Of a DNA stretch of 64,000 bases, positions 56,056 to 64,000 are shown one piece after another; positions within the stretch are counted from its first letter, which is position 1, and every line of letters starts with the position of its first letter. The notes under the pieces are model-generated. The model did no database searches, had not been told where the DNA came from, and saw only the letters and a list, made by a program, of their open reading frames with translations. Made by a program: the position numbers and the translations under genes. This DNA comes from Cristatella mucedo (Eukaryota > Bryozoa > Phylactolaemata > Cristatellidae). Where the stretch lies: assembly GCA_009760855.2 (NCBI GenBank), contig WPIO01000005.1, forward strand, positions 614,501 to 678,500, in the 5' to 3' direction.

Positions 56056-56499
56056 CATAGTCGGCAGTAGGAGAGTAGTTGTCGTTGCGTAAGAATTGTG
56101 GATGCGCCACAGTCGGCAGCAGGGGAGTAGATATTGTTGCCTAAGAATTGTGAACGTAAGTTCCACAGTCTAGAGTAGAAGTAAAGTCGAGAAGAAGTAA
56201 GAAGTAGAGTAGAAGAAATAGAGTAGAAACGGAAGTAGAGTAGAAGCATCTGTCGCCAAAGATCCGAGTGAAGGAATGGAACAGCTATTATTTGCTCATG
56301 AAAACCTGAGGGCAGAGGAGGCTGAGACTGATGGAGCAATTTAGCTTGGTACGAAGGATCAAAGCCTTTAGAGGGCCTTGTGAGGCAGCTAGGGAGCTTT
56401 ACTCTGTATCCGTTGATCAACAGGGAGCCAACGCAGCTCCTTCAGCAACAGAGAGGAATGGCGGAACTCGGGGATTTCTTTAATAGCCTAGCAGCCACA

Positions 56500-57480
56500 T
56501 TCATTACCAGCTGCAATAGCAAAAGAGCTTGTTTTGTACCCAAGCTGAAAAGAAATCGCAATAATCCAGCCTGAAAAATACCGGAGAGCTAGTTATAAAT
56601 TTTGCAAGCCACTTTGGTAGACATTCACTAATCTTAGACAGGGATCGGGTATGCAAGTTAGCAGTGGAGGCAGTCTTTTTAACAAAGCTTTCAAAATTTA
56701 GCCAGTCGTCAAAGACAACACCTAATTTCCGAGCACAAGGTGAACGTCGCACAACATTACCAGTTAGATGAGCAAAGTCCCCTAGTCCAGCCAAACATTG
56801 GGGTGGCCTATGAGTAGCAGTTCAGTTTTATCACAGTTTAGTTTGAGGAAATTTGCGGACACACAGTACTGAATGTCTGCAAGGCAAGCAGTCAGTTTAT
56901 CAGTCGCTGTAGCTGATTCCGATGGTTTGAACGACAAATAAGCTAAGTATCATCAGCACAGAAGTGATAGCCAGTCCCATAAACCGAACCCCCACTTTCC
57001 TCAGAGATTTAGTATAAATGGAGTGCAGCAAAGAACTGAGAACGGACCCAAAGGTGACTGGTCTGGTGGGTGAGACTTGACCATAACACGATACGGAGCT
57101 CGTTTGGCCCAGTGGTTAAGATGCTCGCACCGACCAAGGTCTGGCCGAGGTCGTGCGCTCGAGCCCCTAGGCCGATGCGAAGTGCCTGAATATATATTAA
57201 GTTCTGATAGGGCGCTATACAACTGAATTATATTTTTTTTAACTCTATTGGACATGTGCAATTTTCACTATGCCAGTGCATCGTCTGCCAGACCAATCGT
57301 TGTTCTCAATAGTTCATCTAGGATAATGTGATCATTAGTGTCGAAAGCAGCTTATAGATCCAGCAGGACCAGGGCATTGACATACCCGACATCGATGCGG
57401 CATTTGTCTTTGGTTAAACGGAAGAGAGAGGATTTAGTAGAGCGATTTCGCTTGAATATTGACTGAAGTTTTTCCAACAA
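56500..57480 (-). mobile_element. Second LINE lineage (CR1-like), split by a SINE-B
   Basis: The minus strand contains AAFDTNDHIILDELLRTTIG (upstream of the SINE), then GSVLSSLLHSIY and a degraded YADD region. Past these are RKLGVVFDDWLNFESFVKK and FFRLDYCDFFSAW, matching 'LGVxFDxxLxFExHVxK' and 'SRLDYCNSLL'. Family hairpin sequence is absent. The element is interrupted at 57,092-57,237. Confidence 0.7.
57092..57237 (+). repeat. SINE family B inserted in the LINE
   Basis: GGAGCTCGTTTGGCCCAGTG, CGCACCGACCAAGGTCTGGC and GCGCTCGAGCCCCTAGG form the head. GAAGTGCCTGAATATATATT and GATAGGGCGCTATACAACTG form the hairpin tail. LINE coding sequence continues on both sides. Confidence 0.88.
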
Positions 57481-57959
57481 TGTTTAAATGGGTGCTAAAA
57501 GCTGCTTAGCGATAATCTTTGCGAGAATTACTGAAGCCCGAAGTAACATAACTCCTTTTCAGATTGCGGTTTTTACAACAATTTAGGCGCGAATATTCAG
57601 AAGAATATGTTTTAAATTCTGTTAAAGTTGTGGGTGAAGTTGAATTGTTTAAGTTTTTAGCTTAATTAAATCTAGTAATGGAGCTTGTCACCTGAACACT
57701 ATATAGAAAATCTCTGTTTTCACAGGCAGAAGACGTTTTTCAGTCATAAATTAGGTTTTAAGGCTTCTTTGGATCCGGGGTTGTTCCAAAGTTATGCAAA
57801 TCAGCCATCGTTGTACCAATATTTAAGAAGCCTAGATTTGATTCAAGAGGTCTAAGGTAACTATTACCAAGTTTAAATTCTATCTTTTTGTCTAAGATTA
57901 TCGTAATGTTTGTGGTTAAGAGGCCTACAGAAAACATTGACAAGAAGGAATGCTCATGA

Positions 57960-59150
57960 CAATTTCAGTCGATATTCAAGCGACACTTCTGGACTGAATC
58001 TACTCTCCTCCACGTGACAAATAGCATCAAGTAGTAGAGATGACTGTGTCGCTGTTGTTGTCCTGCTTGATCTTTTGGCAGTGCGTGACAATGTGCAAAT
58101 CACAGTATTTTACATGAACGATTAAGAACAGTGATCGATCTGATCTACGAGGCACTGGCGTGGTTCATATCGCACTAATCCGATTGTGTTAAAGCCGTGT
58201 CGTGTGTAGGGCATGCATCATCCAGACAAACAGTCACCTGTTGCAGTACACAAGAGTCCGTTTTGGTCCTTTGCTGTTCTCGTTTATACTAGGCTTCCTG
58301 TAAAAGCTATTCATGCCGATGGGACCTACTTACTTTCAAGCTGACAATATCCAACTGTACTTGTCATTTAAACTACCGGCATCAGCAGCTGTGACTGATA
58401 AAAATTGAATGCTTGCCTTGCGAGGATTCGATCAAGGATCTCGGCCAATTTTTTTTATCTAAACGATGATAAAACCAAACTGAAATGTTTAGGCCAGCCG
58501 AAGAGTACGGCTGTACTAGAACACTTAGCTTCTAATTAGTGATGCACAGTGTGGCGGCCATCGTGTGCTTGGAATAATTATTTCCTCTGTTGATCACTAT
58601 AAAGACCGCTTCATAGCTGGCCATCACGTTTGATCCATACTTAAGATGTGAAACTCTCTATCTCGGTCGGTAGATAAATATCGAAGTGGCTCGCTGATTC
58701 TGTCTTTGGTGGGCTATTGTGTTTCCATTTTGGCTGGTCTACCACAAAGCTTCAGCAGCTGGTGATAAATATGGTAGTAAGATTAGTCAAAAAGTCCAAG
58801 AAGTTCAACCATGTGTCTTCTTTATAGAAGGAACTGCGAATACATCAGGTTGATCAACGGATACTGATCAAAACTACTACTCAGTCTCTAGGTACGAAAG
58901 AACCCAGCCTGCTATGGCTGGGTTCCTTCGTACCTAGCTAAACTGCTGAATCAATTTCAACCTCCTTGTGCCCCCTGGTCCTCTATGGATGCTAAATTAG
59001 CTGTTTCATTTCTACGCTTAAAGACAGCTGGAAAGTGAAGCTTTTGTTCTGCAATTGTTGCTTACGACTACAGATCTTCTTGCTTCAAGCAGATCAGTCT
59101 GAACAATTAAGCGCCCTTTATATTTCAATCGTCTCCCTTCAAGAGCGAGA
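57960..59150 (+). mobile_element. Diverged LINE reverse-transcriptase remnant
   Basis: Pieces in shifting frames follow the order of a LINE enzyme: DDCVAVVVLLDLLAVRDNVQ, EALAWFISH ('ALxWFxSYL'), VLVLCCSRLY ('VLGPLLFxLYT') and a TFKLTISNCT stretch where 'FHFYADDxQLY' is expected. Stops are frequent. It contains the hairpin at 58,888. Confidence 0.55.
58888..58937. repeat. Near-perfect 22-bp inverted repeat
   Basis: The left arm (CTAGGTACGAAAGAACCC...) and right arm (...GGGTTCCTTCGTACCTAG) pair with one mismatch around a 6-base loop (TGCTAT). It lies within decayed LINE sequence, so it is probably a local inverted duplication. It is not a terminator, since no T run follows. Confidence 0.9.
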
Positions 59151-59772
59151 GTGACTTATCGTGGCTGACTAATGCGTTTGACCTGATCTAATAGTTTGAA
59201 ATGGAACGAACTTTCCTGGAATCTATTATTACGCTGGAGGTCACAAGAGAAAGAAAATTTTTATTCGCAGCTTGGAATGACTTTAAATACCACATTGAAA
59301 TGCAAATACTTGCATTTTTATTGTCATTTCTTCCCAATAAGGGCATTGTATTTTGACCAGAAACTGGCATGCATAAGTCGCTCACACAGCACTGCTGCTT
59401 CCTGGCTATCCTTGCAGCAGAACTGCTTCATATTTTGATGCAGCACGACGAATTTAACTACCAAGTTTTCCACCGGCAAAGATGCTGTAGCAAAGATTTA
59501 AACTTCAAGCAAAGTAACCTTATTGTGATCATACATAGTACATGTTAAAAAAATACACGCCTCTGGTACAGATGCCGAATCAGAAATTCTCTGGACTCGC
59601 GAAACAAATCCTTGTCCGTTCACTGGTTTTTGAAAAGAAATGGTCCGGATCTGCATGCTGGCAATGTAGACGCTCTGGCAAGTCTTTTAACGTGACCGTA
59701 GAAAAAAACTACAACAGGTACACAAGGGAGCTATGAACAGCAGAGCTCAGATCAAAAGCAGATGTGCACTTC

Positions 59773-62700
59773 TTATTGACCTGGCTCCGAAACCTGAGCC
59801 ATTCCTTCAGCGGGCTTGGCAATGGCTGCGGACAACGTGGCAAACCCGACGCGATTGTTTCCAAAATCAAATTGCGTGTAGTAAGCCCCGATGAAAATGC
59901 CTCCAAGAATCCAAATCGGTCCTTGAGGAGGGCTGATGTCAAGACCAGTAAAGCCGCTAATGCAGGCTTGTTGCCCGGACAAGAACGCCTGAAAAAACCA
60001 CCATTCGCTCGTGGTAAGATGGCATCGCTGGCGAACTACGCACTCGGCCGACGAAGCATCGGACGGCAAGCATCGGCACTCACTCGGTATATATATTGCT
60101 GCGGAGTCAAAGTAAAATTTCGTCCGCCAAGAACAATAGAGACAGTAGGCATTAAGTTTACTTTGCTGCAGTCTACAACGTACTAAAATGCGCACAGACG
60201 TCGGTAGACAGACAGATTTATCGGGTTGACAATGCTCATCTACATGCTCGACATGTTTCCTACTTCTTGTTGGGCTAACGTTTTATTTACCATGACCAGT
60301 CAGTCGTAGCATGCGTAATTCCCTTTTAAGACGGGCTGTGACCGGTCGGCCACCCATAGATACATAGATACTTACCCTGTTGGGCCCAAGAGCCAGTTTA
60401 AGTAGGCAGCCAGTGGGAATTTCGGGAATTCACTGCAGGACCACAGTATCACAAGAATTGTATAGCACTGTGCCACCTGAATAAATACTCTATATTATAT
60501 TCTGTTTGGCCCAAGGGTAAGTTGCCCGACTTTAGTGACCGAGGTTCAAGGCCCGAGCACGGCTGAGGCATACGTGAAGCGCCTAAATAGAGATTAAGTA
60601 TTCTTCAAGGTGCTATGCTAATGAAGTATACAAATATATTTCTGTACATTACCAATAAAACACGACCATGGGGATTATTTGCTTTAGTAAATGGCTTTTG
60701 TGCATTAGAAGGCAGCAGTTGTGCTATAGTATGGGTTCAAAGCGCTCTGCATTTTGTATGCTAACGTGAGGTGCTTATTGCATTTAGCGGGGTAATCACT
60801 TACAGCTGCTGTTACGACCTGCAGTGACCTTTCATCCTTTAAGTCTATCTAAGGATGCATATTTTTTGGTCAGCTTTCCGTTTGTCCTAGTGTACTTGCC
60901 ATTTATCCGTTATCCTGGTGAGCCGTGATGGCACACTAGGTAAGGCGGTTGCTTTCACGACCTCGGTCCCGAGGTCGTGGGTTCGATTCCTGCGGTGGGC
61001 GATTCTTTATCGCCACTGTAAGAGGTGGTGATAGCCATAAAGGCTCTTCTGTCGCTATACAAAAAAGAGGCTGTTTAATCAGCTAGGGTTTATTTATTTA
61101 TTTATCCTTTGAATGGCTACATGAGCATCATTCAATGCCTGTTACTAGCAATAGGTCGTACTGGCCGGTGATCTTGAGTGTCCTGATGTTCACTTTAGCA
61201 TGATGGCCTACGCATGCAACTTGCAAGCTTTGGCTTGCCTTTCAACGCCCACGTCGCAAATCATTGGGTACCGGTTCTTTTGCTGCAAGTTTTTAAGTAC
61301 CTGGATGGAGATTAAGTTATCGCAGGGAACTATGCGAATGATCTATTGTTGTTAGCCTTAATCGCACGACCAGTCTGCTACTTTGGCCCACTACGACTTA
61401 CCAGAGATCTGGAAAGTGGCCGGGCGCCGATCAAGCTGTTGAGAAGGCTGACTTGGTCCACCGGTCCCGTAATTAGCGTTGTGCCTGTGTCGACAGCCAT
61501 CTCACAGCCTTGCGAGCAAGCTACGTTGCTGCGAGCTTGGTCAACGAGAAGCCTGTGATAGTAAGAGAGCTTGAAAACATCAGAGATCTGCCTCTGCAGA
61601 TCGTCTCGACAGCCCGGGCAGGGCCAGCCGTGCGAGTTTGCCGCCACCTCAGCAGTTCGCTCGGCCAGACGCTGCCAGCATGAACTCCTCACCCGTCTGC
61701 TCGGACTTGCCAATAACCCCGTTTTGTCACATTAAGGTACGTGAAGTCACCCGTGTAGTAACACCGGTTCGAACCGCCCAAAGTCAGCTCACCGCCAGTC
61801 GATTCTGTAGGATTGCTGCAAAGCAAGTCTCCCTTTGACTCGGGCTGGAAGGAGCGGCCAATCAACGAACGGCGGATTTTCGAGGGAGTCAGCGATCGAT
61901 TGGCTCGGGACTAGCGCTGAGAAAGCAGCCGCTCTCTCTGGCTTGGAGGCAAGGAAAGCTGGCGACCCAATGCAAGCAGCAGCCTGCAGACGGTGGTAGG
62001 GTGCTGATACCTACCGATTAAAAAAGAAAGAAAACACAGGCTTTCTGACGAGATTTTGAGCGATAAGGTTGTTGAAAGGTGGTGTAAAACCCGTGTTGGA
62101 GATCTCAGGATATCCCATGCCCATGATCCCATCGAAGACGTTGGTCGGTGAGACACCCGTGGTCACCTCAGCAAAACCCTGGTTAGCAATGTCGAATCCT
62201 CCGATCTGTTACATGCAAAATTATAGTGCGTGCACGCGTCTGGCCGCAGATATGCCTGCATGCTTACGACAACAGCATACGTTTCTTAAGGCAGGCACGA
62301 CAATGTGCACGAGAGAAGATCAGAAAAGAAGAGCGTGCTTCGCGGACACGCCCCCTCTCTCTGCTTCAGATATTCATCTAATAAGAACGGCTATAACTTT
62401 GCTGCCAACGACCATTTTGTAAACTGCCTCAATCACTTTCAGTTCGTTTTCCAATGAAAAATGCGGCACCATCTCATGTAAAGTCTCAATACTTTAATAA
62501 ATCAAATCTGCTAGTACGTCTCATGACAAACTTAACTATGATAAGGACAGAAAGCGGATTAGCTTCGCGGAGCAGCTTTCACTTTCACACTCACTTTCAC
62601 TTTCAGCTTTTCACCACGCATAAGTAGCCTCAGAGACGAACATCATGCGAGCTCTCACCTATCACCCGTTACCAAGATTGACGTCAGGGAAACATAAGCA

Positions 62701-63821
62701 ACCTCCATCTTGGTAACTGAGCCGTCGTGCAAAGTATAGCGATATTGGGTAGTGCCTTAGTAGGGACATGCGACTTATTATGCCGCAGTTCAGATTGACG
62801 ACCAATGTATTTTCATAACCGCAAAGGTCTCTGGGTAAATTCTCAAACCAACGGCTTCAGATTAATTACACATTGCTTTCACAAAGTGTTTTGAGAATAC
62901 TGCTTGCGCTGCCAGTCAAAATTGAAAATAATTGTTTCCTTACAATTACTATAGATACATAAAGAATTTGTGTATATGACTTCTTACAATGCCTTTTTTA
63001 TGCAACACAAATATTCTTAGTTAAAGAAAAGCCAACAGTTTAATCGCATAGCCTAAATCATCGATCACCAACCCTGGGTATGTCACTGGGTGGAGTCATT
63101 GTTTAAAAGCTTGAGGGCTGTATCAGCAGACTGTATGTACTCGAGAAATATGTAATTTTGATAATACAGAGTGACCGAAAGCCATCTACATAGACACTGG
63201 GTGTCGACGAAACTCCACTCTATTGGTGGAATGATACTTCAACCTCCGAGTTTACCCGTCCGACACCCTAGAGATTAATCAACTGAGACTGCAGTTAGGC
63301 GATACTCAGCAAGAGGCTTACAACATTGCCTTTAAATGTCCACTGATTTGCGCAAGCTGAATCCTGAATGCATGTACGTGTTTTCTTAATTGCAGTTTGG
63401 TGTCGCCCTGCAACCGTTGTATCTTCTCTGGACGGCGATCGGAGGCTGCTTCCGATCCTCGACTGACACAGGTCCATGCCGGTGGGTATAGCTCCCAAGA
63501 GCAGTCCGCTAGACGGCTGCTCGACACTCCTGAATGGTGGGTATCGACAACGAACATTATTTGGTCGCTACCTTCTAGGGAACGAGTGAACAGAGTGCAT
63601 ACGTGCAGCAGCATCTACAACTCGACCGTAGCACGGGCACCGCGCTAGAGAAGAATTCAATGCGATAGCCACTGAGCCGAACTGTGCTCAAGATTGACTT
63701 ACGTTAACTGTGTCCTGGCTAAGAAATCCTCTCACCGGGCCATCCACGTACCGCAGTGCAAAAGGCCTTTCGTCCTCTCTATGCGTGGCAGACTCAGATG
63801 AATGGTAGGCACGGTGAATGA
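59773..63821 (-). CDS. Second aspartic protease (family A1), partial at right edge
   Basis: Minus-strand exons are 63821-63703, 62205-62015, 61815-61693, 61552-61402, 60182-60084 and 59988-59773, all GT-AG and phase-consistent (298 residues to the stop). They encode the flap exon ([19 protein letters not shown]), then [19 protein letters not shown] and [12 protein letters not shown]. Next are [20 protein letters not shown] and YWQVRADG, and [19 protein letters not shown] with the second catalytic aspartate. [20 protein letters not shown] follows, and the last exon has [20 protein letters not shown] and NNRVGFATL. The first catalytic DTGS exon, propeptide and signal must lie beyond base 64,000. 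The CSQGC and VDC/QAC pairs give the usual disulfides. The flap is closer to canonical pepsin than in the first gene, and no cathepsin D processing loop is seen. Intron 60183-61401 carries a SINE-B and a SINE-A. Substrate is unknown. Confidence 0.9.
60505..60632 (+). repeat. SINE family B copy, decayed head
   Basis: TTTGGCCCAAGGGTAAGTTG, then GAAGCGCCTAAATAGAGATT and CTTCAAGGTGCTATGCTAAT show the head remnant and hairpin tail. It lies in an intron of the second protease. Confidence 0.8.
60920..61086 (+). repeat. SINE family A, best-preserved copy
   Basis: It runs from GAGCCGTGATGGCACACTAG to TGTTTAATCAGCTAG. The B box GGTTCGATTCC at 60,980-60,990 is a perfect RNA polymerase III internal promoter match. 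The body GGTGGTGATAGCC and GGCTCTTCTGTCGCTATAC follow. It lies in an intron of the second protease. Confidence 0.93.
61296..61350 (+). repeat. SINE-B/LINE hairpin tail remnant
   Basis: AAGTACCTGGATGGAGATTA, then AGTTATCGCAGGGAACTATG is a decayed family hairpin without a head. Confidence 0.5.
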
Positions 63822-64000
63822 CTGAAAATTAAATGTAGTAGTACCCGCTAAGTGTCGCCTCCTCTCAGCTGTCTTGTTATGTGAGCCAAAGTTTGATACA
63901 TTGCCGATCAGCAAACGAACAGCAAGTAGCGATTCGAACCTAAAGATTTCACCCCAAGGACCGTCTGGGCTTAAGCGTAGTGCTAAAAATAGATCACGCG

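Noticed and set aside
60920-61000. Good A and B boxes suggesting a functional tRNA gene
   Set aside because: The acceptor stem does not close and the same unit recurs with a long shared tail, so it is a SINE head.
62645-62770. Minus-strand stretch ([19 protein letters not shown]) resembling a protease flap exon with a GTGAGA donor
   Set aside because: The true flap exon is at 63703-63821 and joins in phase 0 directly to 62205, leaving no place for this one.

Overview
The window looks like nuclear DNA from an intron-rich animal, most likely an invertebrate. It holds spliced genes with GT-AG introns, CRM1-pathway and pepsin-family genes, tRNA-derived SINEs, 5'-truncated LINEs, and Tc1/mariner, hAT and Gypsy remnants. 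There are no operons or prokaryotic signals. I cannot name the phylum from this sequence alone.

Three protein genes can be read exon by exon. (1) On the + strand at 6.5-11.7 kb is a pepsin/cathepsin-type aspartic protease. Seven exons are clear, and a signal-peptide exon is possible at 5.24 kb. (2) On the - strand from 53,101 down to 17,130 is a complete 14-exon NMD3 gene, the nuclear export adaptor of the 60S ribosomal subunit. All splice phases agree and the predicted protein is 507 residues. (3) On the - strand from 63.8 down to 59.8 kb is a second aspartic protease, cut by the right edge of the window. It has the same exon phases and nearly the same exon lengths as the first. The two proteases point toward each other and flank NMD3.

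Most of the rest is transposon debris. One LINE lineage (CR1/L2-like reverse transcriptase) has at least ten 5'-truncated copies. They end in a conserved 3' hairpin followed by (ATT)n. SINE family A (tRNA head, tail ending in CAGCTAG) and SINE family B (tRNA head, tail matching the LINE hairpin) are scattered throughout. The NMD3 introns (551 bp to 7.8 kb) carry most of these insertions. Further diverged LINEs lie at 44.7, 51.2, 56.5-57.5 and 58.0-59.2 kb, and Tc1 remnants at 26.7, 28.3, 39.9-41.0 and 43.0-43.8 kb. A hAT transposase relic at 14.9-16.4 kb is split by a LINE piece and a fold-back element. A Gypsy reverse-transcriptase relic is at about 2.1-2.4 kb, and a probable solo LTR is at 12.35 kb.

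The most interesting signals are the shared 3' hairpin of SINE-B and the LINE (a retroposition partnership), and a nearly identical 169-bp copy of the first protease's terminal exon inside its own large intron. Others are a (TA)52 array that arose inside one copy of a 53-bp tandem duplication, an 87-bp-arm fold-back element, and altered active-site flap and disulfide regions in the first protease. I found no evidence of a wholly new multi-gene system.
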